Assembly: GCF_963583255.1 (NCBI RefSeq)
Contig: NC_084809.1
Coordinates: forward strand, 9,984,997-10,048,996
Length of the DNA stretch: 64,000 bases
Direction: 5' to 3'
Origin: Pyrus communis
Taxonomy: Eukaryota; Streptophyta; Magnoliopsida; Rosales; Rosaceae
The notes beneath the pieces are model-generated. The model searched no databases and had not been told where the DNA came from. It saw nothing but the letters and a program-made list of their open reading frames with translations. Made by a program: the position numbers and the translations under genes. Shown here piece after piece: positions 38,348 to 50,758 of the stretch. Positions within the stretch are counted from its first letter, which is position 1; each line of letters starts with the position of its first letter.

Positions 38348-40424
38348 ATGTTCTTATATTTTTAAAGATATTATGGGTTGGTCCATGTCGATATCATGGG
38401 TTGGGCCCATGTATTTTAGACCCACAGAATGATGAAATAGTAATACCCCTTGCCTTTTTTTTTTAACTTCAAAATAGTAACTCTCCGATATTTATCTACT
38501 TGTCATGTTCTAATTTATTTTGTAGTTGTAATTTTTCTTGGTTCTCAAAAGTTTTGAGTTTTCTGAAGTGTCATGTTTATCAAGGACTTACAAGTAAACA
38601 GTTCTCAAAATTTAAGTAGTTATTATTAACACTCTAAATTACATTGCTACCATGTATAATGGTCTGAGTTAAAGCTTAAAAACTTACCCTAGAGGATTTT
38701 AAGTCATAATTCAGAAATTTTTCCATAGTGATGGCGTAAAATTTAAGTCATTGATTATGAAAGAATGATTTTAACATAATTTTTTGAGTCTTTTAAAAAT
38801 AAAATTTATGTAGATTATTCTAACTTATTTTATGAACATTTTAACTTAAAAATATTTAAATTTCGATACATAATGAAAAATCACACCCTAGATAGATATT
38901 TTATCCTTTTTTAGGTTAAATTTGAGTTAAATGAAAATTTTAATCGTTTTAGCCTTTAGATTTAAATTTGTGTCGTTGGATTTTTTTTACGATTAGATTT
39001 AATTTCATTTAATAGCAACCGTTGGATTATAAGTAAAAATAAATATAAACAAAGTTTGAGTATTACCGTTGGATCAACCCACAATCATATTTTTTGAACT
39101 GTTGATCAACCAATGGCTCTATTTTAGAGTGGCCGACATACTTGTCCACATGGGTGCCGCCATTCTTTCATTTGGCGTGTGGAACGCATCTCACGTTTTA
39201 GTTCGAGTAAATTAAAGTCTGGCTTTATTCTTGGGTGTAATCTGACCCATAAATTTTCCCTCCTGGGTTATTAAACCCAGTGATTTCAAATGGCTTGGGT
39301 AGGTCAAAGCTTAAATTTTAGTGAATTTTAACGAAAAGTTTCTGATACTGTTCATTTTAACGAAAAACCACATTTTTACACTAAAAAATCAATCCTGGTA
39401 CTATTCACTTTACCATTTATTTTGTCTTTATCGTTAAAACTCAAAGTTTTCAAGTCCTTTTCATTAGTTTTCCTTAAATTTTAAGATTTAATCCAACCAT
39501 TGGACAAGGTTTAAGTGCATTTTCTCGTCATATTTCCACATATGCAGAATGTAGAATAATTTTTTTTAAAGTGTTAATAGCAACTCTCTAAATCTACTGT
39601 TTGCTTGATTTTTAATTGAATAAAATTTCCATTAACCTGTGTAGAATGTCACATGAATTTGCAACCATAGCATATACATGAATTTATAATAAGAAAACCC
39701 TAAATAATAACATAAATATAATCACCTGATTTTGCAATATGAGTGATTTGAGACGGTGCATAGACCTCGAACGTTTTAATTGATCGATGTAGAAATCACA
39801 CAGATAATTATCTCTCATATTGTCCTTGTATTGTCAAGCTTGAATTACCAACCGAATACTCATCTTAGCATATGATCGGTTATATATTATATATAAATAT
39901 AAATATGAGAGCGTTGTAGAAAAGATTTCTAATTCAAACAAAAACTTTATTTCGTCGCCTCAATTGGAGGAGTCCATTTTCTCTTTACCTTTTGTTTATT
40001 GGGAGCTACGAAAAGCTGATTCTTCTCCAAACTATGGTTATGGAAGTGGAATCTAGTTCCTCATTGGATTCTTTTTGCGAGAATTTCGAAGATTCAAGAA
40101 TTATATCCGTTTATTGTATATCTTGGGTCTGAAACAATTTTAAGTATTTTTATTTAAAAATAAATACAAATAATATCTGACAAAAACTAACAGCATGATG
40201 TACGATGAACAGACACGATTTATGGATCCTCAAGATTCTCACCAAAAGGATACGGAGAGGATCCTGTTGGGTGGAAGTGGAGAGAGAATCCTTGCTGGAT
40301 CCTCTTTGTGAGGATCCTTCAATCACATTTATTTATTGTACATCGTGCAGTCAATTTTCGTCAGATACTGTTTATATTCAATTTTAAATAAAAAAAATTT
40401 ATAATGATTTATAACCTCACGATT
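38348..40424. other. Intergenic repeats
   Basis: Contains MITE family A copy 2 (39322-39457). It also has a block near 40060-40390 whose ATTCTCACCAAAAGGAT and TTCGTCAGATACTGTTTATA words recur at 19550-19740, with inverted GGATCCT motifs, so it is probably a MITE. Sequence at 38640-38960 shares TTAAGTCATAA and AAATTTAAGTCA words with 47668-48216. No gene was seen. Confidence 0.4.
39322..39457 (+). repeat. MITE family A, copy 2
   Basis: Same order of motifs as 275-420: TTTTAACGAAAAG, a second TTTTAACGAAAAA, ACTATTCACTTTAC, and AAACTCAAAGTTTTCAAG at the end. Confidence 0.7.
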
Positions 40425-41602
40425 GTTCTTTACTATTGCTAGTTAGAACATGTTAAGGATGCAATGTAGTTATCTAGTTAGAACATGTTAAGGATGCAAT
40501 GTGGTTTTTTAGTTCTTCCTCCAATATCTTAATGAAAGTTTTGTGCATATGATATATGTTGCCATATCTTTGTTGATCCATTGTCAATTAAATTGTCAAT
40601 TTGAATTATTTGTTCCTAAACAACCACATATTTCATAAGACGAGTCAATCATATGGATGTAGCCCATTACTCATAAAATTCTAATTCACCATGCTCTTAG
40701 TATGGAACTGTGATGAACGTAACCTTCTTTTCCGCAAAACTAATCAATGTTAATGGCACGAAAATCACTCTTCTTAGCATGGAACTGGAATGAACGTAAC
40801 CTTCTCTTATGCAAAACCAATCAATGTCAATAGCACGAAAATCACTCTCTTGTTACTAATCCATTACGTGTGAAGCTTGTGTTAGATAGGTAATTTATAT
40901 TCTGATTGCAAAAGAAAATCTCTCTAATAAATAGAAAAACACATGTTTCAAAATTTTTAATTTCTTTGCCTTTTCCTTTTCATTAATGCCACATGTTTAG
41001 GCTTTCAAACAGAATTTGTTGCCATGGTGATTATTATAGAAGAATAATTGTTGAAGAAGTCATGGATCAATGACAATATTGACTATCAAACTCGAAAAGA
41101 AAACATTATTATTCTTTAACTATTGCTAGTTAGAACATGTTAATGATGCAATGTGGTTTTTAATTCTTCCTCCAATATCTTAGTGAATTTTAGTACGCAT
41201 GCTATTTGCGGTCATATCTTTGCTGATCCATTTTCAATTAAATTGTCAATTGGAGTTATTTCTTTCTTAAACAAGCACATATTTCATGAGATGAGTTGAT
41301 CGCATGTATGTAGCCCATTACTCATAAAATTCTAATTCACCATGCTATTGGCATGAAATTAGAATGAACATGACCTTTTCTTCCACAAACCCAATCAATC
41401 TCAATGGAACGAAAAACACTGATACAAATTCATCACGTGTGAAGCTTGTGTTATATATGTAACTCACATTTTTAACACGTAACAAACATTAGTTTAGTAA
41501 ATAACACTATTGAAGCTGATTGCAAAAGCTTCAAAAGAAAATCTCTCCAGTAAATACATAAGAACACATGTTTCAAATTTTTAGCTTGCCTTTTCCTTTT
41601 AT
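40425..41602 (+). repeat. Direct duplication of about 500 bp
   Basis: Copy 1 (40425-40987) and copy 2 (41108-41602) share TGCTAGTTAGAACATGTTAA, CTTCCTCCAATATCTTA, GTAGCCCATTACTCATAAAA, and CACATGTTTCAAA in the same order, offset by about 690 bp. Copy 1 has its own short internal duplications (CTAGTTAGAACATGTTAAGG twice; GAACGTAACCTTCT twice). It is non-coding. The divergence is moderate, so the event is not recent. Confidence 0.75.
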
Positions 41603-42930
41603 TGACTGGGAGTTGACTAATTCACCGACAATCAAATTACCATACGCTTTCATTTCATGTCAAATTCACCACAATTTTTTTTTCTCATGCCAAATGGGGC
41701 ATGAAATGAAGCACATTTTTGTAAAGCTAACGAGGGTAAATATGTAATTTCAAGACCACCATGCACAAATTAAACCCACTTTTGCGCGGCTTTTATAGCA
41801 GAGAGCTTGCGTGTTTTATGACAAAATTATTATTCTCTGTACGGGAGGCTGACAGAAGTGTCTAGCAATACTGGTGTCCACCGTCCTGCGTACCCTCGTG
41901 TATTTCGAGCTCTTCCCACTTCCCGCAAAAATCCAAAACCCAACACTTTGATAAACACGGAAGCTCTCCCATTAAATTAAAAATTAAATCATCCCAAATC
42001 ATTTTATCAAACAAAATCAAAGCAAAAGTCAGTTCATTTAATGAAACTTTTTTAAAAGGGAAAACATGGTAATGCATCAATTTATTGCTCACGGTTAAAG
42101 CACTTGGCATTGTTCCCAAACAGTGCTCTCACTCGCTCCTCTCTCTGCACATTTTTTGCTTTTCTGGGTTGCAGGGTTTTTAGCTGGATGCCCTTTCTCC
42201 TTCTCCACATTTGGAGATTTGGGGTTTTTGAGGGGCTTCGGTTGGAAAGAGATGCACCTGGATCTTCTGGGATTTTGATGGGTGATGATCTAGCTTTTGG
42301 GTACTAAAGGTTTAAACTTTTCAGTATTTTGGGCTTTATAGGAGTTGGAATTTTGTGGTACTTTTTATGCACTTTGTTCTTCTGGGATTTGCTTTTTACT
42401 GTAGTGCAGCTCAAACATATGGGCTTTGAGTAGTGCAGTGGAGAAAATGGACAAATCTTGTTGAACTTTTTTTGGATGATTTGGGGTCCCTTTTTTGGTG
42501 GGTTTTGCGTAATGTGCTTCCAGGAACTGCAAAATGTTGGAGAAATCTGCTGATCTTTGAGCAAGTTTTGTGGGTTCTGATCTATCTGGCTTTTTGGGGA
42601 GTCTATTTTAGCAAAGGTGATTACTTGATCTGTATTTTCTTGCAAATGAAACTTGGATTGTTAGATCTTCTGCTTAGATCTAGGGTTTCTTGCTCATTGT
42701 ATTCTGGCTCAGAAGGGTTTTGAGAAGTAAGAGTTCAAAAATATCTGCACTTTTTCTGCTGGTAGATCTCACTGTGCCTTCAGTGTATAAAGACCTTGGA
42801 ACAAAAAGAGTTATTAGTTGGCAAAGTTTCTTCCTTTGTTGGTGTTATTTTCGAGTTTCGAATTGCTGAAGAGAGATTTATAAGTTGGCGGGGTAGAAGA
42901 AAACCCAATTTGTTAAGGAAGTTGTGATTT
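41603..42930 (+). promoter_or_regulatory. Upstream region and long leader of the DUF1666 gene
   Basis: The T/G-rich block 42120-42930 looks like a long leader, perhaps with introns. No upstream exon could be fixed. An in-frame TGA (42925-42927) lies one codon before the chosen ATG, so the coding start is not further upstream in this exon. A 96-codon open frame at 42433-42723 is hydrophobic but begins at GTG and is not called. Confidence 0.4.
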
Positions 42931-45680
42931 ATGGATTTCTTCAAAGTTAAGAAGTTTAGGAAAGCACACAAACCAGACCCGGAAAATGTGTCAGAGGACA
43001 ATCCTGTGCCACAGCCGGAGGAACCCAGCAAGGAGAATAGTGGTGATGATTTTGGTAAGTCGGCCAATGCTGATTCTGTGGCAGAAGCTGAGGACGATGA
43101 TGATGATTTCATAACGGAGGAGGTCAAGCGGAGGTTAAAAGAATTGAGAAGGAATAGCTTCATGGTGTTGATTCCGGAAGAAGAGTCATTTCCCGAAGAT
43201 GAAGAAGAAGAAGAAGAGCAGGCCGGTGAAACAAGCTCTAACGAGTGGAGGGATGTAGAAGCAGAAGGCCGACAATGGTGGTGTGGCTTTGGTGCTGTAT
43301 ATGACAAGTACTGGGAGAGGATGTTGTTCTTCGAACGGATGAGTGCGCAGCATCTTAATGGAACTGGTAAGCGCTGAAATTTGTTCAAATTTGTTACCCT
43401 TTCAAATTAAAGCATACTTTTAGCTTTAGGGCTTTACTTCTTTTTGACTGGCTGTTTGAACTTGAAATGTTTCATCTTTATATGGATCTACCTACATGAA
43501 ATACATATGAAGTTTTCCACTTCATTGGTAAAATAGAAAAAGAAAGAAACATTCTATGTGCCCAACAAGCCATATGGGAGGTTAGAATAAGTAAAGATAC
43601 GAGGAGATTTATGCAGTGTTGAAATAGATGTGAATCTGATTTGAGCTTGGTCTCTTTCAAATAATTGGCAGAGAGCTGAATTTTCAGACAAACGTGGATA
43701 GCTCAAATTTATAGAAACTTGATTCAGTTAAGCTCTAGGTATACGAGCAGTTTGAAAGTACATAAGCTGATGTTTCTGAAGCTGGTTGGTCTGCAAATGA
43801 AACAATACATTTGTCTATATGTTGTTTCTTGAGCTCCAGGGGTTAGGTTACTGCAGAGCGATAGTCTCTGTAGATTTTTTTTGGTTTTTCTTTTCAGTAC
43901 AAACAGATTATTTAAATCGTCAATGCAAATAAATGTTGTCTTACAGGCATCCAAACCCCTACGACCCCATCACCGCGATCAGCATCTAAGAAGCTTACGT
44001 CCCCTTTTCGCTGTCTTTCTTTGAAGAAGATTGAAGAGCCTGATGATGAAACTGAGCACCTTCAACAGCCAGAAAATGATCCGTTCCAGGATATTGAGAC
44101 ATCATATGTAGGTCAACTTTGCTTGTCTTGGGAGGCACTGCACTGTCAGTACACTCAACTAAACCAGCTAATCGCTTGCCAACCTGAAAATCCCAACAGT
44201 TACAACCACAGTGCTCAACAGTTTCAACAGTTCCAGGTTTTACTACAAAGGTATATCGAAAATGAACCTTTTGAGGAGGGCCACAGGGCTGAAATTTATG
44301 CTCGCACACAAAGGCTTCTTCCTAATTTACTGCGGGTGCCTAATATACAAGGTAAGCTTCTTGTCAGTCCAAAAAGTTTAGGATCAAGAATTTGATGTCT
44401 ACTATAGTTGTAAGTTCAGTTACGAGCAATGAAATTAGAAGCCTTGTTTCATGTATTACCATATTCATATGTACTAATTCCCCAGCTTTCTAATATTAAT
44501 AAGACCTGTTGGTAAATTTCGTTGTTTATGATGTTAATAGCTTTGGTGTCATGAATTTGTTCAGGTCCAATTCAAAAAGGAAAGGAGGAAGAATTAGATT
44601 CGGTGGTGCATGCTCCTGACCTCATCAAGATTATTGAAACCTCAATCCTCACTTTCCAGCTTTTCCTGAAGATGGATAAGAAAAAACCAAGCTCTGTTCT
44701 TAACTTGTTTGGGAATCAAAACCAGGCTGCCACCCCACTTCAGCAGATTCAATCTTCTCTCGAGAAGGTAGTTTTTCTAGCATATCTTTTCTTTCGTCTT
44801 TCCACCGTAGCATCTTTATGCAAGTTATAACAAAGTCTTATAATAAAAGTGGTCTTGTTGATTACATTGGTGTTAATTTCAAATTTTATTACTTTTTACC
44901 TGCTGAAGAGTGGAGCCTTATTCTTACTTGTGTGAGTTTCTTCATAATTTCTTTTTCTGGGGATTTTGTGTGCATGTGTGCTTATAACATGCATAAAACA
45001 TTTGATGGAGTACTAGACTCGAATAATAGAATTCTTTCTCTAATTTTCTGTATCCCATAACTGTTGTGGTTTGGGTACTGATAGATCTTCTAAACAAATG
45101 ACTTCCAGTGTGTTTCGGATTCAAAATTTCTGTAGATATTTTCTAGTTTGTTCGGAACGCCTAGATAGACTAGCTAACGTGTTTAAGTTATGCTTCATTT
45201 GATAAATTTGAATAATCTGTCTTAATAATGATGTCAAGCTGGTGTTCTGAAACTCAATATTATGCTGTTGTCGAGAATGCAATGTGAACTATTAGAAGGT
45301 GCAAGCATTTTCCGTTAGGGTCGAAGCGTAAAGGTCATGTTTTATATGTGTGCTACCCTTGGATTACTATAACTATTATTTCTTTTCAAATGATCATATT
45401 ATGTCGTGAAACTTGTCTGTTTGTGCTTCAGAAATGGATGAAGTTAAAGGAACTGCAAAAAAAGAGGAAAGGTTGGAAGAAGAAATCGTGGCCGCAGTTG
45501 CAAGAAGATGTTCAGCTTTTGTTTAGCCTCATTGACGCCAAGGTTTTGTCGAGAACCCTCCGAATGGTGAGAATAAGCAAAGAGCAGCTGTTTTGGTGCG
45601 AGGAGAAGATGAAAAAACTCGATTTGGTAGATGGAAAGTTGTGGAGAGACCCGTCTCCTACCCTTTTCCCTTGTCCATAG
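42931..45680 (+). CDS. DUF1666 family protein (annotated elsewhere as ribosomal protein L34Ae-like)
   Basis: Four coding exons (42931-43366, 43947-44351, 44565-44767, 45432-45680) join in phase to 430 residues. The N-terminal third is acidic (DDDDDFITEEVKRRLKELRR; EDEEEEEEQAGE). The conserved family blocks follow: WWCGFGAVYDKYWERMLFFE, then LCLSWEALHCQYTQL, FQQFQVLLQRYIENEPFEEG, LLRVPNIQG, and near the end KWMKLKELQKKRKGWKKKSW with LFSLIDAKVLSRTLRM and ISKEQLFWCEEKM. These identify a plant-specific DUF1666 protein. The 'L34Ae' name in databases is misleading; I see no ribosomal protein features. The function is unknown. All introns have GT/AG ends. The upstream in-frame TGA fixes the start. 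Confidence 0.9.
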
Positions 45681-46207
45681 CCCTTCGGAATGAACTAATT
45701 AAGCATGTGTATTCCTTGGATGGTTAGCAGCAGACTAAGCCCTCTGTGTCTGGCTTCTCATTCAGTTTCTCTTTTGTATGGTGCAAGGAGTTTTATCCTC
45801 TGGAGACTAAGAACACCGACTTCATGTACGATCTACTATCGATGTATGAAAGTTAAGAGGAACTTTCCTTTTGCCATTGAGACTGTCGAGGAGCCTCGGT
45901 TGGTTTTACCATATGAAGAAAAAAGTTGTTCAAACTATTTTCAGCAACTGTAGTCTGTTATCATTTGGTCACTAAATTAGTGTCTTACCTTGCATTTCTT
46001 TCATTAGGCCTGTGAGTGTGAGCAGTCATGGTTTGTACTAACAAAAACCAGATTTCTATAAACTACATAGTTATTGGGGCTAAAAGCACATTTCACACCG
46101 TCAAAGTGTTTCGAGCGAGTTTCAAAATGGGCCACGAGGTTTCAATTTTCTAATATTTCATCTGTACGTTTTGACTCATAAGAAGGGTATCCGCCGTTAA
46201 GAGTCTT
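45681..46207. other. 3' region of the DUF1666 gene
   Basis: Contains the 3' UTR. A segment at about 45965-46060 (TTTGGTCACTAAATTAGTG, GTTTGTACTAACAAAAACC) reappears in diverged form at about 46558-46660, on the other side of the SF3B1 fragment. Confidence 0.45.
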
Positions 46208-46389
46208 AAGACTTTTGGGTGCATTGCCAAAGCCATTGGTCCACAAGATGTCCTCGCAACTCTACTGAACAATCTCAAAGTGCAAGAGCGTGTCCGCACC
46301 TCGGTGTCAACTGCGATAGTAGCTGAAATCTGATCTCCTTTTGCAGTTCTTCCAGCACTGATGAACGAGGATGGCGTTCCAGAGCTTAA
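46208..46389 (+). pseudogene. Fragment of splicing factor 3B subunit 1 (SF3B1) gene
   Basis: A 60-codon stretch reads [28 protein letters not shown], then (after a small deletion) a TAIVAEI remnant, an in-frame TGA (46331-46333), SPFAVLPALMNED and GVPELN. These are recognisably the HEAT-repeat region of SF3B1, the U2 snRNP subunit that holds the branch site. Compared with the family there is a lost codon group after QER, a stop where Cys is expected, and no flanking homology of any length. It is therefore a dead fragment, not a gene. Its origin (retrocopy or transposon capture) cannot be told from 180 bp. Confidence 0.8.
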
Positions 46390-46906
46390 TGCTGTGGCTG
46401 CTCGGGCTTATGAATGGATCTGCTGTTTATGTAAGAAGCACGTTTGGTATTTTTCGCCTTTTGGTTGCTGAAGTTTATCTGCATCAGTATAAAGACTATA
46501 TCATTTGGTTGCAGGATTCTGCATTGTTTTCAATTTTTTTCTGGGATTCTAGCATGTCATTTGTTTGTTACTAAACTAGTGTTGCTTGAAAATTGTGTGC
46601 TACTTGAATTTAGGCCAGTGAGCATCTGCCGATCGTCGTTTGTACTAATAAGAACCAAATGTCCCTTACGGAAAAATAATTATTCATGAAGTGCATCGAA
46701 ATCTTTTGAGATAAAATCATAAGCCTTGATTGGTCCTACTCTTTTATCTTGAGCGAAGTTAAAGGACATGAGCCCTAAAAATTAGATCATCTATAACTTG
46801 AACTTGAAGCTTTGTTGTTAAAGCCAATACACATGTTGTCAGAGGGCTCATCATTAGAAATTTGGAAAATGAAAGCTGTCACACCAGCCACTCTAATATC
46901 CGATAG
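46390..46906. other. Spacer with diverged copy of upstream sequence
   Basis: Contains the second copy (about 46558-46660) of the sequence at 45965-46060. The open frames of 67 and 81 codons here have no recognised domain. Confidence 0.4.
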
Positions 46907-47078
46907 GAAATGCTAAGGAGACTCTATCAAAGTGGACTCTTCATGGACTCTCCGTCACTTCATGTTTTTTTATTTTTTATTTTTTATATATTTTTTTTTA
47001 TACAATTCTCTTATTAACATTATAAAACATTATGCCAAAAATGTGAGGTAGTAAAAAGTCTACTCCTTAGCATTTCTC
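46907..47078. repeat. MITE
   Basis: The ends are inverted: GAAATGCTAAGGAGACTCT at the left and the complement GAGAAATGCTAAGGAGTAGACT at the right. The T-rich core of about 130 bp is non-coding. The target duplication is not clear. Confidence 0.7.
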
Positions 47079-47667
47079 ATATCCTAGTAATGGGGTCAGG
47101 GGCTTACAATTTTGTTTATGTATCCAAGGTCTCGAGTTTGATTTTTTCTCTTACAATGTGTTGGTAGAGAAAAAAAATATTTTTTTTTAAATATTTTTTA
47201 TTTTATTTTTTGTAACAAACGATATTATATACATTAAAGGAAGGAGGTGAGTTTAGTCTCATAATGTGGTTCAAATTCACCTTTGATGAGAATCAAACCT
47301 AAGACATCTCACTTACAAGTGAAGAGGAATACTACTAGAGAAAAAAAAAATCTTGTTATTGAAAAAAAAAACCACTTAAAATTAATAAACTAAACTCTAC
47401 ATTGCTTTAGCAGAAGCCAATATTCTCATGTGACCAATTCACTGCGTGTCAATGATCGGATACAGGAGACTTTCCAGTTTCCGGATGACCTGAAAATTCG
47501 CTACTAATTGAACCGTAACATAACTAGAACTGAATCTCACTATTTGCAAATTCTCATAAGTTGCTGCCTTCCATAGTTCCATGTATTTGCTAAGGGGTAT
47601 GGGTGTAATTTCGTAAAGAGCATTAGCTGTTGACTAAGATCCACGAATGGTACCATAATTACCATTA
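47079..47667. other. Intergenic
   Basis: AT-rich with poly(A/T) runs near 47167-47220 and 47340-47375. No gene was seen. Confidence 0.35.
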
Positions 47668-48216
47668 GACCATCTCAAACTTATGAGATAAAACTTAAAA
47701 TATAAATTTTAAAATCTCTCAAACCATCTCCAACCATTGGTTTGACAAAACTAAAAAATAAAAAAATAAAAAAATAAAAAATCTCCAACCATTGGGCTAA
47801 AATAAACCTTGGGGAGAAAATATATGTTTGTGCTAGATTCCTCCTAGAAATTAAGCCTAGATTAAATTATTTTAGACCCATCAAACTGTCATATTTCAGA
47901 CATTTGTTTTGTTTTTTTACTTTAATTTAACGACTGTGATCAAATGAGATCAAATCTAACAGAATACCTATATATTTGTATGATTTTTAATTACTTATCA
48001 AAATTTAAATATTTTTAGATTAAAATGTTCATAAAAATATATTAGGATAATCTACATAAATTTTATTTTAAAAAGAATTACCGAAAAAAAGAGAGGCTAA
48101 AATCATTATTTAATAACCTTGGGTTAAAATTTTAAGCCATAACCATTGGATGAGAAAAACAGTTTCTAGGTTATGACTTAAAATTTTAAACTTTATCCCT
48201 AAGGGTTGGAGATGTC
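47668..48216. repeat. Tourist/Harbinger-type MITE
   Basis: The ends are inverted: GACCATCTCAAACTTATGAG and (rc) GACATCTCCAACCCTTAGGG, continuing into AAACTTAAAAT-like sequence. A TTA duplication lies at 47665-47667 and 48217-48219. It is 549 bp and non-coding. Confidence 0.7.
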
Positions 48217-48382
48217 TTATATGATTAATGTTTAGAGTTACAAAACTACCCACGCAAATGGCTTTGCTTAGCAAGTGCTTCATGTGGATGCAAATTTCCG
48301 CCTTCTTCTTTTTGGAAAAAAATTGCACCAACAAGACAATTACTATCTTAGGTCAAGGCCAAGAGCCTCATGTGCCCACGAT

Positions 48383-48625
48383 GAATTGGAATTTGGGACC
48401 TCCAATTCCCAAGTTTAAATTCCATATACATAGGTGTCATTTCCCAATTTCTATGATTGAGAGCTTAAAAATAAAAAATTATGTATTCAATTCCATTGTT
48501 TTTTTAGGCTAACCAAACAAGAAAATTCACAAATTCTAGAAAATAAAATCCTGTCAATTCAATTTCCGTCATTTTAAAATTCCTTGGTAATCTTAAATTT
48601 CTTCATCTAAACATAGTGCTAGAGA
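48383..48625. repeat. MITE-like insertion in the 3' LTR
   Basis: Comparison of the two LTRs shows this block only at 48283-49027. It contains GGCTAACCAAACAAGAAAAT and CAATTTCC/AATTCC motifs typical of short non-coding DNA elements. The flanks are CCCACGATGAATTGG before it and TAGAGAATTTTGTAAGAGG after it. Confidence 0.55.
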
Positions 48626-49779
48626 ATTTTGTAAGAGGATTCAACTTAGGTTTTTGGAGAAAATGAGGTGGTATTTATAGGGGTGTGGTAGGCCCTTTTG
48701 GGAGAGATGAGAATCGGCCACTTTAGTGGTTTTTGGGTGTAATTTACAATTACTTAGCTAATTAATAAATTAATTGAGTGATAAATAAATTAATTAGCTA
48801 ATTAATATCATTTTGGAGAAATAATTTGGGAGTTACCTTGTGAGGGAGATTTGATGAGGATGGATGAAATAGATTTTGAATAAATACCTATTTTGATCAC
48901 TTTTGACCTTGATTGTCCGCTGCTTACGCATAGCAGCTTCGGTGTGCATCGAGGGTAATTTTATCTTTTTATACCCTAGAATCCACGTGTTGCCTCCATA
49001 TTTTTCTTGATTATTTTTTGCTCCACAAATGCTCCTACACCCGTTAGGCTGCTTGCAGAAAAGGGCAGCAAGTGTAGAGATCTATAACTTTGATGCAGAT
49101 TTCCACATGGACTTAGAATTAGATTCTTTTAGGAAAGGGAAATAAATCGCCTCTAAAGCCTACTTAGGCCTACCTTAAGTAGGGGATTAAATCAACTTCG
49201 GAGGGCAATTATTTATCCCTACAAGAAAGAGAGAAAACTAGAGGATATTTGTTAATTTCCCCTAGCACTCTTCTTTGCTTGCCTGTGCAAAGAACTGTAT
49301 TATGTTGATATCTTTGTTTTCTCGGCGCTACACCGATGTAAGAAAAACTTAATTTTCCTTGTTTTCTTCTTGGGTGGTGCTGCCACGGGGCAGCCGTTGG
49401 GATGGTGCGGCATGTCGATTGGCAGGGGCTAGGAGTCGGCTTGGCATGGGCCAAGGAAGAGGTATAGCAAGGGCCATTTACTTATGCTGCTTGGCTTGAC
49501 TGAAGCCAAGGTCTAGCTCGGTATGGGCTGAGGAAGTGGCGTGGCATGGGCCACGATTTGGGCTACCAAGTTTAGGCTGCTTGCCAAAAATGAGGAAACT
49601 GCTTAAGTTTGATTTCTCAGCTGCCGTAGATGAAGCAGTCAACGATGGAGCTGCTGAAGATGAAGTGTCGGATGAGCGAACTGTTGTGTGCAAAGTAGTT
49701 GCTGCCCCCTAACCATTTGTTGCTTAGGTGGTCTTCAAGCATTCGATTTTCTGAGCTATGTGGCATTTTTGCACTGGAG

Positions 49780-50125
49780 AGCTTACCTAGATCGGTGTCA
49801 AGGAATTAATTTACCCTCTCGCACTGGAAAGCTTGCCCATATGGGTGTGGGGGAATTGGTTTACCCTCTCGCACTGGAAAGCTTACCCATATGGGGGTCG
49901 GGGAATTGGTTTACCCTCTTGCACTAGAGAGCAATTAGTTTATCCTCTCGCAGTAGAGAGCAGACCTTTTTGGGTGTTAGGAAATTGGTTTACCCTCTCG
50001 CACTGGAAAACAATTAGTTTATCCTCTCGTACTGGAGAGCAGACCCTTTTGGGTGTCGAGGAATTGGTTTACCCTCTCGCACTGGAGAGCAATTAGTTTA
50101 TCCTCTCGCACTGGAGAGCAAACCC
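49780..50125. repeat. Degenerate tandem array in the retrotransposon interior
   Basis: A unit containing TTTACCCTCTCGCACTGG, AGAGC and a GAATTGG link is repeated about eight times with variants (TTTATCCTCTCGCACTGGAG). The spacing varies from about 33 to 60 bp. It lies between the gag-like remnant and the 3' LTR. Confidence 0.8.
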
Positions 50126-50434
50126 AGATAGGGGTTTGAGCAGTTGTTGTAGACAACAGTTGAGCCAGGCTTATGAATAACTTCTTGAATCTTCATTAAG
50201 AATAAAGAAATGAATCAACTTTGCTGGAAGGTTGAAATTGCATATCAAACTGAATAACCATCGGCTTGCGAAGCCTTGTTCATCGAGTTGCTTGAGACTT
50301 CGAACTTATTTGGAAAAGCCCTAACAGGGTTCAGAAGGTGATGGAGACTTCCCTTACTTATGCAGGCCGTATCGTTGACCTGTTAAGATACTCGTTGCAT
50401 TGACCTCATTTTTCAGCTTCTCAAGGTACTACTT

Positions 50435-50758
50435 CTACTTTAGGCAGCCGTTGGTAGTATGGCTCAGTCTTTGATGGAATACGCAATACTCTGTATGATC
50501 CAGCTTGGTAAGATTGCCTTTTATGGATGGCGGCAGTTCAAACCAAGTTTCGATCTTGAGCTTGCGAAGAATTTGGCTGATGGGAACTGTGAACTTGGTG
50601 AATGTTTCGGGCGATGAGTCTTCTCTGGTTAGGGAACGTTCCATGCGCTTCTCTTCCGACTCGTTTTTATTAAACTGCTTGGCCTCGTCCCATAATGCAT
50701 GCTTTCTCGCCAAATTAAGTGACTGAGTCGAATTGAGTGACTGATTCTCTCCATCCAT
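50435..50758 (-). pseudogene. Gag-like remnant of the LTR retrotransposon
   Basis: A 107-residue frame with ARKHALWDEAKQFNKNES, PISQILRKLKIETWFELPPS, and a zinc-knuckle-like end HTEYCVFHQRLSHTTNGCLK (Y-C-x-F-H...H-T...C). This fits the C-terminal part of a plant LTR-element gag. It is short and isolated and is not followed by pol, so it is a remnant carried by a non-autonomous element. Confidence 0.6.

Noticed and set aside
42433..42723. 96-codon hydrophobic frame before the DUF1666 gene
   Set aside because: It starts at GTG, shows no conserved motif and sits in the T/G-rich leader.
49780..50125. A CRISPR-like array
   Set aside because: The units vary in length and sequence, there are no unique spacers of fixed size, and the context is a plant retrotransposon.
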